Numbered from the stretch's first letter, positions 1 through 9,227 are shown. The stretch: DNA of 38,524 nt from Janibacter hoylei PVAS-1 (GCF_000297495.1 NZ_ALWX01000037.1:1-38524), one strand, 5' to 3'. Notes: generated by a model from the sequence alone, not told the origin. Numbers and translations are program-made.

Positions 1-1
1 C

Positions 2-838
2 TCGACCTTGCTCGTCCAGGACGGCGAGTCGGCGGTGATGACCGATGGTTTCTTCTCCCGGCCGGGCCTGCTCCGGGTCGGGCTGGGGCGGGTCGCGCCG
101 TCCGCCGAGCGCATCGATGCCGCCCTCGACCGAGCCCTCGGCGACGCCGGTCTCGACGGGCTCGACGCCGTCATCCCCGTCCACAGCCACTACGACCACG
201 CCCTCGACTCCGCCGTCGTCGCCGAGCGCACGGGTGCGCTCCTCGTCGGTGGCGAGTCGGTGGCCAACGTGGGCGTCGGCGGAGGGCTCGCGCCCGAGCG
301 CATCCGGGTCGTCGCCTCCGGCGACACCGTGGAGTGCGGTGCCTTCTCCCTGACTTTCGTGGCGTCGGACCACTGTCCGCCGGACCGCTACCCGGGCCAG
401 ATCGAGGCGCCCGTGAGGCCCCCGGTCAAGGTGGGCGCCTACCGCTGCGGTGAGGCGTGGTCGATCCTGCTCACTCATCGCAGCGGCCGCTCCGCCCTGC
501 TGCAGGGCAGCGCCGGTTACGTGCCCGACGCGCTCGCCGGCCACGATGCCGAGGTCGCCTACCTGGGTGTGGGGCAGCTGGGGGTACAGCCGCTGGAGTA
601 CCTCGAGGCCTACTGGGAGCACACGGTGCGTGCCGTGGGGGCCCGCAGGGTGGTGCTCATCCACTGGGACGACTTCTTCAGTCCGCTCGACCGTCCGCTG
701 CGCGCCCTGCCCTACGCAGGCGATGACCTGGACGTCACGATCAGCGTGCTCGGCCGCCTCGCCGACGAGGACGGCGTCGCCCTCCACCTGCCGCGAGTCT
801 GGCAGCGCGAGGACCCCTGGGCCGGTCTCGACGGCTGA
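2..838 (+). CDS. MBL-fold metallo-hydrolase, 5' end cut by window edge
   Basis: The reading frame is open from the first complete codon in the window, so the true start lies upstream; the TTG at position 8 reads as an internal Leu of a typical MBL first strand (STLLVQDGESAVMTDGFFS). The H-x-H-x-D-H metal motif is visible as HSHYDH around residues 59-64, followed by a later His in ASDHC and a C-terminal IHWDDFF that could supply another ligand. These are features of the metallo-beta-lactamase superfamily of zinc hydrolases. The substrate cannot be told; the arrangement is more like UlaG/lactonase-type or general MBL hydrolases than true beta-lactamases. No signal peptide can be judged because the N-terminus is missing. 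The frame ends with TGA about 80 bases before the SOS box of the next gene. Confidence 0.8.
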   Translation, partial: STLLVQDGESAVMTDGFFSRPGLLRVGLGRVAPSAERIDAALDRALGDAGLDGLDAVIPVHSHYDHALDSAVVAERTGALLVGGESVANVGVGGGLAPERIRVVASGDTVECGAFSLTFVASDHCPPDRYPGQIEAPVRPPVKVGAYRCGEAWSILLTHRSGRSALLQGSAGYVPDALAGHDAEVAYLGVGQLGVQPLEYLEAYWEHTVRAVGARRVVLIHWDDFFSPLDRPLRALPYAGDDLDVTISVLGRLADEDGVALHLPRVWQREDPWAGLDG

Positions 839-919
839 CGCCTCAGGTGCCACTCGTCCCCAGGCTCGCGGCGAAATTCCTTGAATTCACAGGGCTCAGA
901 GGGTTCCCCAGGGCCTGTA

Positions 920-935
920 TCGAACATATGATCGA
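920..935. promoter_or_regulatory. Actinobacterial SOS box (LexA operator) upstream of the DUF222/HNH gene
   Basis: The sequence TCGAACATATGATCGA matches the actinobacterial LexA consensus TCGAAC-N4-GTTCGA with one mismatch in the right half. It ends 3 bases before the ATG at 939, so LexA would overlap the promoter. LexA boxes in front of 13E12/DUF222-HNH genes are a known feature in actinobacteria, which supports the assignment. Confidence 0.7.
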
Positions 936-938
936 AGC

Positions 939-2543
939 ATGTCAGAGGCGACGCACTGGGGGGGAGTTCGGGCTCGTGTCGGGTCTGCGGGACTCGGTTC
1001 GAGCCCTGACGATCGCTGCCCTCGAGATGCCGGACCTGTGGCAGGCGACGGAGGAGGAGCTGGCGGAGGGTCTGGCTGCGATCGGGTCGGGCACGGGCGG
1101 TGCTCGAGGCGGCCGAGGTGGCGCTCGTGCGCGAGGGCATCGCACGCGGTGTCCCGCAGGGGCAGTCGTGGTCCGACACCGACTGGGTCGCGGTCAGCGA
1201 GGGTCGGTCCGCCCCGCGACCGCCGGTGCGCCACGTGGCGTCGGTGGTGCGGGTGGCCAGGGCAGGTCTGCGGGCCGGGTCCGCGCTCGTCGACCCTGCG
1301 CTCTCCGACCCCTCGCCCGACGACCAAGGGGGGACCGCCCCCCTTCGCCCGGACGCACCCGAGCAGGTGGCCGAGGAGGCGACGCCAGCGGAGTGGGGCG
1401 AGCAGTCGCCGCCGGCCGGCCTTGCCGGGGTGCTCGCCGATCTCGAGGATGGCCGGCTGCCGCTCGGCAAGGCCGATCAGCTGGTGCGATTCCACGAGGG
1501 GATGCGTCGGGTGGCCGACCCCGAGCTCCTCGAGGCGGATCTGGGGGTCCTGCTCGGTGCGGCCCGCGACGAGGTCGTGCGCACCGGCCCGGGTGGGCGC
1601 GTCTCGGGTCGGGTCCCGGGGCTCGACGAGCGCGAGCTGGCGGCGGCGATCACCCAGACGACGCGGATGTTGAGCCCGGCCAAGGACCTGGCGGCTGATG
1701 ACGAGCGGGCGAGGTCGGCGCGGTCGTTGACGAGTCACACCGATGCCAGTGGGCTGACGCGCTACAAGCTGGTGCTCGACGCGGAGGGTGCGGCGATCAT
1801 CGACGCGGCGGTGGCGGGGTTGTCGAAGCCGGTCAAGGGTCCTGACGGCGAGCGTGACCCGCGGCCTGCGGCGCGGCGTCGGGCCGATGCCCTGGTGTCG
1901 GTGGTGGGTCGTGGGGTGTCCAGCCCGGGTGAGGTGGGCACGAGTGACAAGGCGCAGGTGATGGTGACCATCTCGATGGCCTCGCTGCTGACGGCTACGG
2001 ACGGGATGTGCGGTGTGTGCGGGTCCCGCCGCCCCGGCGGCGCCTTGGGGCTGGCCGGGGTGCCCTTCAGCGCCACGCACCCTTTCGGCCACCGCGATGA
2101 CCTCGACGACGGGGGGCGGCGCGCCGGGCCCCGAGGGGGTCGGGCTGGACGCTGGAGGTGTGGCCGGTGGAGGTCACGCCGGCGGGGTGACGGCCTCGGG
2201 TGCGGTGCTCTCGCCGGCGAGTGTGCGCAAGCTGGCCTGCGAGGCGGGGGTGATCCCGGTGATGCTCGGCAGTGGTGGTGAGCCTCTGGAGCTGGGGCGG
2301 GCGAGCAGGTTCTTCACGCCGGGGCAGAAGCGGTTGCTCTGGTTGCGGGACGGGGGCTGCACCTTCCCGGGGTGCACGATGCCCGCGCACTGGACCGATG
2401 CGCACCACGTGCAGTACTGGTCCCTGGGCGGGCGCACCGACGTCGGCAATGCGGCGTTGCTGTGCGAGCGGCACCACACCCGCGTGCACCAGCAGGAGCT
2501 GGCGTGCACGGTCCGTGATGACGGGGTGACCTGGCACCTGTAG
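939..2543 (+). pseudogene. DUF222 / HNH endonuclease (13E12-repeat family), frameshifted
   Basis: The protein can be followed through three frames. MSEATHWG starts at ATG 939, and a G7 run (958-964) shifts to a frame carrying GLRDSVRALTIAALEMPDLW. A second shift near 1084-1096 leads into the long DUF222 core (VLEAAEVALVREGIARG onward). A third, near the G runs at 2111-2138, leads to the C-terminal HNH domain: GCTFPGCTMPAHWTDAHHV, then NAALLCERHHTRVH, with the paired Cys and His residues of the zinc-finger HNH nuclease intact. Removing one base at each site gives 1602 nt, a whole number of codons (533 aa), typical of the family. Such genes are multicopy in actinobacteria, are often SOS-controlled and have no settled function. 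The lesions may be assembly errors rather than real decay. Confidence 0.75.
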
Positions 2544-2555
2544 CCACCCCGCACC

Positions 2556-2581
2556 GCGCCCGACCTCCCGCGGTCGGGCGC
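2556..2581. terminator. Hairpin terminator after the HNH gene
   Basis: A perfect 10-bp inverted repeat (GCGCCCGACC / GGTCGGGCGC) with a 6-base loop starts 12 bases after the HNH stop codon. There is no T-run, as is common for actinobacterial terminators. It also lies downstream of the converging DHFR-like gene. Confidence 0.6.
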
Positions 2582-2668
2582 TGCGGCATGCCTGCGCCCG
2601 AGGTGGGGGCCACTGATGTCGCATTGCCTACGGCAACGCAGGGTCGCGGGCAACCCGTCAGGTGCGTA

Positions 2669-3253
2669 CTACGCCCTTCGCTCGCAGGTGATGACCTGCA
2701 CCCCGCCGGCCAGCGAGGTGACGTCGACCGTCTCGAAGAGCGTGGGGGCGAAGTCCCCGTCGAAGAGCGGGGTGCCCGACCCGATGACCGAGGGGTTGAG
2801 CTTGATGACGAGCCGATCGATCTTCGGCAGCAGGGCGTGGGCGAGGCGGCCGCCGCCGACGAGCCAGATGCCCAGACCGTCTTCGGCCTTGAGCTCGCGA
2901 ACCCGGCCGAGCGGGTCACCGGAGACGACCTCGACCGCCGGCGCCGGCGCTGACCCGAGCGTCGTCGACACGACGAGGTGTCGCAGGTGCGGATAGGCGT
3001 CGTCGATGCCGGCCGCGAGCCCGATGTCGTAGGAGCGCCGCCCCTCGACCACCGTGTCGAAGACCTGTCCGGGCTCGGTCAGGCCCATCGCCTCCCGGGC
3101 CGGCCCCGGCAGCGTCTCCGGGTAGTGGGTCGCGATGAACTCGACGAGGTCCGGCGTGACCGCCATGTAGTCCTCGCCGCTCGGGTCGCCGCCCTCCGGC
3201 CCCGCGATGAAGCCGTCGAGCGTCGCTGCGACGCAGTACGTGAGTGTGCGCAT
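2669..3253 (-). CDS. RibD C-terminal / dihydrofolate reductase-like family protein
   Basis: This 194-aa protein begins MRTLTYCVAATLDGFIAGP, the classic first strand and loop of the RibD_C/DHFR-like fold that binds NADPH. The strand and loop GLGIWLVGGGRLAHALL is the second nucleotide-binding hallmark of the family, and the C-terminal part (LVIKLNPSVIGSGTPLF) is also typical. The start at 3253 is preferred over an upstream in-frame codon because GGAAGG sits about 6 bases before it and all family homology begins there. Such proteins are stand-alone reductases of unknown substrate in actinobacteria; this is not a true FolA, since the diagnostic folate-binding residues are not recognisable. It is monocistronic, and its 3' end faces the HNH gene. 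Confidence 0.85.
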   Translation of the reverse strand: MRTLTYCVAATLDGFIAGPEGGDPSGEDYMAVTPDLVEFIATHYPETLPGPAREAMGLTEPGQVFDTVVEGRRSYDIGLAAGIDDAYPHLRHLVVSTTLGSAPAPAVEVVSGDPLGRVRELKAEDGLGIWLVGGGRLAHALLPKIDRLVIKLNPSVIGSGTPLFDGDFAPTLFETVDVTSLAGGVQVITCERRA

Positions 3254-3275
3254 GGTGCCCCTTCCGTCAGTCGGC

Positions 3276-3281
3276 ACGCTA
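3276..3281 (-). promoter_or_regulatory. -10 box TAGCGT of the DHFR-like gene
   Basis: On the minus strand TAGCGT lies 22 bases before the ATG at 3253, giving a short leader of about 16 bases that contains the GGAAGG ribosome-binding site. A CGAAGGGGG motif (3287-3295) sits just upstream. Confidence 0.4.
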
Positions 3282-3322
3282 CGGGCCGAAGGGGGTTGTG
3301 TCGCAGCGGTTTTCGCCCCGCC

Positions 3323-4372
3323 TCAGCGAGCCGGGTCGATGATCGTCATCCCTGCGACGCTCGCCGTGTCGAAGCCCGGCAGCAGCGCCGCCGCCTCGTC
3401 GAGCCCGATGATCCGCTCGACGAGGCGCTGTGGAGCCAATGCGCCGGACTCGATGAGGGCGAGCATCCCCGGGTAGTCGACGGCGGCCATCCCGTGGCTG
3501 CCGAGCACGTCGATCTCCCACCCGATGACCCGCGACATCGGCACCCGTGGGTGCCCGTCGACCGGCGGCAGGAGCCCGACCTGGACATGTCGGCCGCGCC
3601 GCCGCAGGCTGAGCAGCGCTGTGGCACAGGTCTGCTCGCTGCCCACGGCGTCGACGGCGACGTGGGCCCCGCCGTCGGTCAGGTTCATGATCGTGGCCTC
3701 GACGCCCGCGGCGTCCTCGCCGCCCGCGAGCACGGTGTGCTCCGCCCCGAGATCGGCCGCCACGGCCAGCGCCGCGGGGTTGCGGTCGACGGCGACGACC
3801 TGCGCGCCGAGCGCCCGGGCGATCATCACCGCGCTCAGCCCGACGCCGCCGGCGCCGACGACGGTGACCCATTCGCCCTTCTTCAGGTGGGCGCGCGCGA
3901 CGAGGGCCCGGTAGGCGGTGGCGAAGCGGCAGCCGAGGCTCGCCGCGGTCGCGAAGTCGACCGACTCGGGCAGTGCCACGAGGTTGGTGTCGGCCGCGTG
4001 CAGCGCGACCTGCTCGGCGAAGGAGCCCCAGTGGGTGAAGCCGGGCTGCTCCTGGTCGGGGCAGACCTGCGCGTCGCCGGCGGCGCACCACGCGCACCGT
4101 CCGCAGCCGCAGACGAAGGGGACGGTCACCCGGTCACCGACCCGCCACCGCTGCACACCGGCACCCACGGCGCTCACGACCCCCGCGAGCTCGTGGCCCG
4201 GCACGTGCGGCCAGGCGATGTCGTCGTCGTGGCCGGCCCAGGCGTGCCAGTCGCTGCGGCACAGGCCGGTCGCCCGCACGTCGACGACCACCCCGCCGTC
4301 CGGCGCGAAGGGGGCGGCCACCTCCCTGACCTCGGGTCGGGCTCGGACGTCGTCAAGGACCATCGCTCGCAT
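3323..4372 (-). CDS. Zinc-dependent alcohol dehydrogenase (MDR family)
   Basis: This 349-aa medium-chain dehydrogenase has the catalytic-zinc region (LCRSDWHAW, then PGHELAG), the four-cysteine structural zinc lobe (CGCGRCAWCAAGDAQVC), and a Rossmann fold with VVGAGGVGLSAV and VAVDRNP, suggesting NAD(H) use because an Asp ends the second strand. It would oxidise an alcohol or polyol, or reduce the matching aldehyde; the substrate is not predictable. The ATG at 4372 is chosen because AGGA lies 8 bases upstream; an in-frame ATG at 4381 is the alternative. It stands alone, with a hydrolase remnant just upstream on the same strand. Confidence 0.88.
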   Translation of the reverse strand: MRAMVLDDVRARPEVREVAAPFAPDGGVVVDVRATGLCRSDWHAWAGHDDDIAWPHVPGHELAGVVSAVGAGVQRWRVGDRVTVPFVCGCGRCAWCAAGDAQVCPDQEQPGFTHWGSFAEQVALHAADTNLVALPESVDFATAASLGCRFATAYRALVARAHLKKGEWVTVVGAGGVGLSAVMIARALGAQVVAVDRNPAALAVAADLGAEHTVLAGGEDAAGVEATIMNLTDGGAHVAVDAVGSEQTCATALLSLRRRGRHVQVGLLPPVDGHPRVPMSRVIGWEIDVLGSHGMAAVDYPGMLALIESGALAPQRLVERIIGLDEAAALLPGFDTASVAGMTIIDPAR

Positions 4373-4418
4373 GCGGGTCATCCTGACAGCGGTCGGTCCG
4401 GGCCCAGCACTGCCCTGC

Positions 4419-4579
4419 TCAGGTCTGCGCCACCGGGTGCTCGCGGATGAAGTCGAGGACGACCCGCGAGGCGGATGGGTCGTCGAGGTAGTAGCCGTGC
4501 CGGGCGCCGGGCAGGAGCTCGAGCCGCGCCACGCGATGCGCGCGCCGTCGGCGGCCCGGGCCTGCCCGGACCCGGACAC
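4419..4579 (-). pseudogene. Remnant of an alpha/beta hydrolase gene
   Basis: Reading on the minus strand, the piece just before the ADH contains LELLPGARHGYYL followed by a helix ending in DFIREHPVAQT and a stop, which looks like the C-terminal end of an alpha/beta hydrolase including the catalytic-His segment (ARHGYY). The GTG at 4579 opens a different frame whose first residues (ADGARIAWRG) resemble a hydrolase N-terminus. Only about 160 bases remain of a gene that is normally about 800. The stop region shares an 11-base direct repeat (GCTCAGGTCTG on the plus strand) with the stop of the ATPase gene upstream. The C-terminal match is the stronger part; the N-terminal piece may be chance. Confidence 0.4.
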
Positions 4580-4592
4580 GTCGCCACCGGGC

Positions 4593-5807
4593 TCAGGTCT
4601 GCTCGCGCAGGTACCGCCCGAAGTGCGGCACGGTGAAGGCGATCCGGCCGCGCTCGCCGGAGTAGATCAGGCCCTTCTTGAGCAGGGCGTCACGGGCGGG
4701 GGAGAGGGACTGGGGCTTCTTGCCGAGGTGGCTGGCGACCTCGGAGGTGAGCACCGACTCGATGTCGTCGAGGGCCTCATCCCCCTTCGCGGCGATGTCG
4801 GCGGCGACGTCGGCCATGGCGCGCAGGTACTCGCGCTCGCCAGGGGTCGCGCGCTCGTACCGCGAGCCGAAGAAGCCGACGGCCAGCTCCGACTCCGCCT
4901 CGGGGGAGGCCACACGCACGTCCTCGGCGCGGATCGGTGACTGCGGTGCCTGGTCCCACACCGCCTTGCCGTAGGCCTGGATGAAGTACGGGTACCCGCC
5001 AGTCGCGACGTAGAGGGCATCGAGCGCCGCCTGCTCGTACTCGGCGAGCTCATCGGCGGCCGGGGCGGTGAGGGCGCGGTCGGCCTCCTCGCGGGCGAGC
5101 CGGTCGATGCGCTGGTAGCGGAAGAGCCGCTCGCTGTAGGACTTGCTCGCCGACAGCACAGCTGGCAGGTGCGGCAGCCCGGCGCCGACGACGATGAGCG
5201 GCAGCCCGGACTGGCTCATCTCATGACAGGCCGCGCAGATCGCCGAGATGTCCTCCGGCCCGAGGTCCTGCATCTCGTCGATGAAGACGGCGACCCCCCG
5301 GCCGAGGTCGGCGGCCAGGCCGCCGACGTCGGTGAAGAGCTCGACGAGGTCGATCTCGATGTCGCCGGAGTCGGCGCGCCCCTTGACGGCGGGAGCGTCG
5401 ATGCCGGGGTTCCACACCTCACGCAGCTTGGTGCCCGGCTTGGCGTCGCGCTGCGCGAAGGACTTGATGACACCGAGGACGTGCTCGACCTCCTCCTCCT
5501 GCGTGTGGCCGAGCTCGCGCACCGCCTGGTGCAGCGCGCTCGCCAGCGGCCGGCGCAGGCCGAGCTCGGGGCGTGCCTCGAGCTTGCCGGTGCCCCACTT
5601 CGCGCGGACGGCCGCGGATCGCAGCTGGTTGAGCAGCACGGTCTTGCCGACGCCCCGCAGCCCCGTGAGGACGAGCGAGCGCTCGGGCCGGCCGCTGACG
5701 ATCCGCTTGAGCACGACGTCGAAGCGTGTCAGCTGCTCGTCGCGACCGGCGAGCTCGGGCGGGCGCTGGCCCGCGCCGGGGGCGTAGGGGTTGGTGATCG
5801 GGTCCAC
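4593..5807 (-). CDS. AAA ATPase (Orc/Cdc6-like or AAA_16-type ATP-binding protein)
   Basis: This 404-aa protein has a Walker A motif GLRGVGKT near residue 50, a Walker B VAVFIDEMQDL near residue 170, a sensor-like strand LPLIVVGAGLPHL and, after residue 320, a winged-helix-like tail (SEVASHLGKKPQSLSPARDALLKKGLIY). This layout is that of the AAA_16/Orc1-like ATPases widely present in actinobacteria, with a DNA-binding-like C-terminus. The function is unknown; a role as a nucleotide-dependent switch or DNA-associated ATPase is inference. The GTG start fits the promoter: TACGGT lies exactly 6 bases upstream, consistent with a leaderless message. There is no signal peptide or membrane segment. 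Confidence 0.85.
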   Translation of the reverse strand: MDPITNPYAPGAGQRPPELAGRDEQLTRFDVVLKRIVSGRPERSLVLTGLRGVGKTVLLNQLRSAAVRAKWGTGKLEARPELGLRRPLASALHQAVRELGHTQEEEVEHVLGVIKSFAQRDAKPGTKLREVWNPGIDAPAVKGRADSGDIEIDLVELFTDVGGLAADLGRGVAVFIDEMQDLGPEDISAICAACHEMSQSGLPLIVVGAGLPHLPAVLSASKSYSERLFRYQRIDRLAREEADRALTAPAADELAEYEQAALDALYVATGGYPYFIQAYGKAVWDQAPQSPIRAEDVRVASPEAESELAVGFFGSRYERATPGEREYLRAMADVAADIAAKGDEALDDIESVLTSEVASHLGKKPQSLSPARDALLKKGLIYSGERGRIAFTVPHFGRYLREQT

Positions 5808-5819
5808 GATGCGACCGTA
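5808..5819 (-). promoter_or_regulatory. Leaderless promoter: TACGGT-N6-GTG
   Basis: On the minus strand the hexamer TACGGT (5814-5819) is followed by six bases and then the GTG of the ATPase gene, so transcription would begin at or near the start codon. The same spacing recurs at many genes in the window. Confidence 0.5.
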
Positions 5820-5880
5820 TCCGCCCGTCTAGCCGAAGGGGGATATCTCGGCAGATTCGTGGATCGGCGCGTCGCGGCGG

Positions 5881-6533
5881 TCAGACGGCAACGCTCACCG
5901 GCATCCGCGTCTCGAGGGTCTCGGCGGAGTCGTCGACGGTTGCGTCCGCGCCGATGGTCAGCTCGTGACGCAGGAGATCGCCCTGCTCGACGGTCCACAG
6001 CGTGACGGACCAGCCATCACCCGACCGGGTCGCCTCCGGGGCGGTGATCCGGCTGCGGTAGGCCTTCTTCAGTCGGGTGACCTCGTCCTCGTCGACCACC
6101 GGCTGCCAGTCGATGTCGTCCACGGACTCTGCGCGATACCACAGCTGGTCGGTCCGACGGGTGGAGTCGTACCAGGCGCGGGCCACGGCGAGAGCGCCGG
6201 CGGCATCCTCGACGTGACCATGGGTGGTGACCTGCTCCCACGTGTCGGGGTTGCCGGTCAGGACGACGGTGCGTGGGTCACCCTCCGGCGGGTAGGCGAC
6301 CACGGTGGTGAAGGGCCGCTCGCCGGTGGCCCGCACCTCGGCCAGGCGCCATTCGGGGAGCTGGGGCAGGTCGAGCTCTCTGCTCTCGGTGGGCTGGTCG
6401 TCCATGACCGCGCGACGACGGAGTCGTCCGGCAGGCCCTCCCGGATGCGTTCTTCCGTCGCGCCCTCCTTGCTCGAGCAACCCGTCACGACCATCGTCAG
6501 AGCGAGGCCGACGGCCGTACGTCTCATCCTCAT
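5881..6533 (-). pseudogene. Putative lipoprotein downstream of the WXG protein, frameshifted
   Basis: The N-terminus is MRMRRTAVGLALTMVVTGCSS, a lipoprotein signal peptide with lipobox V-T-G-C and Cys19. The frame breaks at the CGCGCG stretch 6409-6414 (one base lost or two gained), and the rest continues in another frame from VMDDQPTESRELDLPQ to the end (SAETLETRMPVSVAV). The mature part has alternating strands (RPFTTVVAYP, TVVLTGNP, GWSVTLWTVEQ, RHELTIGADATVD) but no family I recognise. With one base restored the gene is 654 nt. It starts 26 bases after the stop of the WXG/metallopeptidase gene, so it is almost certainly cotranscribed. A partner or immunity role is inference from position only. 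Confidence 0.6.
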
Positions 6534-6559
6534 GTGTCGATGGTGGGCCATGGGTCGCG

Positions 6560-7640
6560 TCAGATCCCGTTGAAGGGGTTCCAGTCGTTTTCGGCATCCC
6601 AGGTCTCGCCGGCGCGCTCTCCGTAGGTCTGGCCCCCGTCGGAGGACCTCGAGTCACCCGAGCTGAAGCGCTCGCGGACGGCCTCGCGACCGGCGGACTC
6701 GCCGGCTTGGTGCGCCAGCTGCGGGGACCGGCCGCGCTCGAGGGCCTCGTTGTAGCCCCGGTCGTAGCCCTCGTCGTAGCGACGCTCGGACTCGGTGTAC
6801 TGCGCGTACCCCAGGTCCGCGCGGCGCTCCTTGGCGTGCTGGATCGCCTCGACGGTGCCGGCCGTCTCCTCGTCGTACTCGCTCTGGATGTACGTGTTGC
6901 GGCTGACGTCGTCGACGTCCGCGGCCTTGTCGTCGAGGTCCCACCGGGCGTGGTTGGCCTCGTGGACGAGCGTCTGCCCGTCCCGGTACTGGTCCTTGCC
7001 GAGGGTGATGGAGTCGAGGGCCGGCTGGTAGTAGGCGCCCTCGAGGTCGTCGTCGTACCAGACCCGGATGTCGTTGTCCGCCAGCCAGGTGAGGGTCTCG
7101 CGCCCCGTGGGGGTCGAGGCGAGCTCCTCGACGATCGGGTCGTCGGCGCTCAGGCCGCGGGGCAGCACGATGCCGTCCGGGCCCCGCTCGAGGGGGCGGC
7201 GGCGCTCCGGGCGGGCGCGGGCCGGTGGGCCGGCCGCCCTCCCCGGGGCCACGATCCGTCGAGCCACGGTCCTCGGCGGTCTTGACGTCGGTGGGCAGGC
7301 TGGCGGCGGCGCTGAGGGGGCTGCCGCCCTTCGTCCCGGCGGGCAGGTCACCGCCCACACCCCCGCCCACGCCGCTGCTGCCCTGCTCCTGCTCGCGGGC
7401 CTGGAGGAGCAGCTCGCGGGCAAAGGCGGTGAGCCGCTCCGTGCACGACCGCAGCTGCTGTCGCGAGGCCTCCCAGTCGGCGACGAACTGCTCCATGTCC
7501 GGCCCCGCCCAGGCCTCACGCGTCGTCGCGACGAGGGAGTCGCCGGTCGTGCCGAGCGTCGCGAGGCGCTCGGCACTCGTGCCGAGGTCGGCCCCGATGT
7601 CGTGCAGTCGCGCCGCGTCGGCGCCGTGCGAGAGCGGCAT
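6560..7640 (-). pseudogene. WXG-type protein with HEXXH metallopeptidase-like C-terminal domain (candidate ESX effector), frameshifted
   Basis: The N-terminal 100 residues are helical, with a W-A-G (WXG) turn at 44-46 and a Gln/Glu-rich second helix ending QAREQEQGSSG. This is the layout of WXG100/LXG-like proteins secreted by type VII systems. A Gly/Pro-rich linker follows. In another frame the C-terminal domain carries IRVWYDDDLEGAYYQP, then LVHEANHARWD around 6950-6965, which is a HEXXH zinc-protease motif, and a charged repeat-like helix ending NDWNPFNGI. The frames join if one base is removed from the G5 run at 7192-7196, giving 359 aa. AGCATG is preceded by a G-rich ribosome site. No ESX machinery lies in the window. 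Peptidase activity and a toxin role are inferred. Confidence 0.65.
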
Positions 7641-7662
7641 GCTCCCCCCCTTCGTCGGGACC

Positions 7663-7668
7663 AACCTA
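7663..7668 (-). promoter_or_regulatory. -10 box TAGGTT of the WXG/lipoprotein operon
   Basis: On the minus strand TAGGTT lies 22 bases before the ATG at 7640, giving a leader of about 16 bases that contains a GAAGGGGGG ribosome site. The malic enzyme gene diverges from this region. Confidence 0.45.
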
Positions 7669-7751
7669 GGTCCGCCGAGGGTCCGCTGCGATGGGGAGCG
7701 GTCCCCGAGACCTGGCGCCGACCGAGCGGGCGACGGTGAGACACTGCTCAC

Positions 7752-9227
7752 ATGCCCGCAGCAACCCCTTCGTCGTACTCCATCACGATCCGCCTGCACA
7801 CCTCGCCCGACTACGCCGTCGTCGGCCGGATCGCCACCGCGATCGCCGAGCAGGGCGGCATCGTCACCGCCGTCGACATCGCGGACTCCCGCCACGACCG
7901 TCTCGTCGTCGACGCGACCTGCTCCGGCTTCGACGTCAACCACACCGACGATCTCGTCGAGGCCGTCGAAGCGATCGACGGGGTCAAGGTGCACAAGGTC
8001 TCCGACCGCACCTTCCTGCTCCACCTCGGCGGCAAGATCGAGGTCAGCTCCAAGGTCGCGCTCAAGACCCGTGACGACCTGTCGATGGCCTACACCCCGG
8101 GCGTCGGTCGCGTCTCGAGCGCCATCGCCAAGCACCCCGAGGACGCCCGCCGGCTGACGATCAAGGGCAACAGCGTCGCCGTCGTCACCGACGGCTCGGC
8201 CGTGCTCGGCCTGGGCAACATCGGCCCGGAGGCCGCCATGCCGGTCATGGAGGGCAAGGCGGCGCTCTTCAAGCAGTTCGCCGACATCGACGCCTGGCCG
8301 ATCTGCCTCGCCTCGCAGGACACCGAGGAGATCATCCGCGCGGTCGAGATGATCGCGCCCGGCTTCGGCGGCATCAACCTCGAGGACATCGCGGCGCCGC
8401 GCTGCTTCGAGATCGAGCGCCGGCTGCGCGAGAGCCTCGACATCCCCGTCTTCCACGACGACCAGCACGGCACCGCCATCGTCGTCCTCGCGGCCCTGCG
8501 CAATGCGCTGCGGGTCGTCGACAAGTGGCTCGAAAAGGTGCGCATCGTCGTCTCCGGCGGTGGTGCCGCCGGCTCGGCGATCGTCACCCTGCTGCTCGCC
8601 GCCGGCGCCCAGGACGTCGTCGTCTACGACCGTGAGGGGCTGCTCTCCTCCGACGACGAGTCGCTCACCGGTGCCAAGCGCGAGCTCGCCGAGCGGACCA
8701 ACCCGCGCAAGGTCCGCGGCGACCTCGCCGACGGGCTGCAGGGAGCTGACGTCTTCATCGGCGTCTCGGCGCCCAACCTGCTCAAGGCGGAGTGGATCCG
8801 CGACAACATGGCGACCGACCCGATCGTCTTCGCGCTGGCCAACCCCGACCCGGAGATCGACCCGGCCGAGGCCGCGCAGTACGCCAAGGTCGTGGCCTCG
8901 GGCCGCAGCGACTACCCCAACCAGATCAACAACGTGCTCGCCTTCCCCGGCGTCTTCCGCGGTCTGCTCGACGCGCACGCCGAGGACGTGAGCATCGAGA
9001 TGCTCATCCGCGCGGCCGATGCCATCGCCGCGGTCGTCAAGGACGAGGAGATCAACCCCTCGTACATCATCCCGAGCGTCTTCCACCCCGACGTCGCCGA
9101 CACGGTCGCCGTCGCCATCGCCGGCGAGGGCAAGACCTCCGCCGGCGCGACCGGTCCGATCAAGGTGGGCTCGCGCTCCACCGCCGCCCCCGTCGACGAG
9201 ACCGGCACGTTGCCCCGCGTGCGCTGA
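7752..9227 (+). CDS. NAD(P)-dependent malic enzyme with N-terminal ACT-like domain
   Basis: This 491-aa enzyme oxidatively decarboxylates malate to pyruvate in the cytoplasm. Residues 1-85 ([29 protein letters not shown]) look like an ACT regulatory domain. The malic core follows: YTPGVGRV with the catalytic Tyr, the catalytic Lys in EGKAAL, the metal-binding acidic residues in INLEDIAAP and FHDDQHGTA, then a Rossmann domain with [11 protein letters not shown] and the ALANPDPEI and [12 protein letters not shown] signatures. The length is usual for the ACT-containing actinobacterial type. The ATG at 7752 has the hexamer GACACT exactly six bases upstream, so the message may be leaderless. The gene is intact, in contrast to its neighbours. 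Confidence 0.95.
   Translation: MPAATPSSYSITIRLHTSPDYAVVGRIATAIAEQGGIVTAVDIADSRHDRLVVDATCSGFDVNHTDDLVEAVEAIDGVKVHKVSDRTFLLHLGGKIEVSSKVALKTRDDLSMAYTPGVGRVSSAIAKHPEDARRLTIKGNSVAVVTDGSAVLGLGNIGPEAAMPVMEGKAALFKQFADIDAWPICLASQDTEEIIRAVEMIAPGFGGINLEDIAAPRCFEIERRLRESLDIPVFHDDQHGTAIVVLAALRNALRVVDKWLEKVRIVVSGGGAAGSAIVTLLLAAGAQDVVVYDREGLLSSDDESLTGAKRELAERTNPRKVRGDLADGLQGADVFIGVSAPNLLKAEWIRDNMATDPIVFALANPDPEIDPAEAAQYAKVVASGRSDYPNQINNVLAFPGVFRGLLDAHAEDVSIEMLIRAADAIAAVVKDEEINPSYIIPSVFHPDVADTVAVAIAGEGKTSAGATGPIKVGSRSTAAPVDETGTLPRVR

Noticed and set aside
896-2092. Minus-strand frame of 398 codons opposite the DUF222 gene
   Set aside because: No protein-like motifs; the plus strand carries the DUF222 core.
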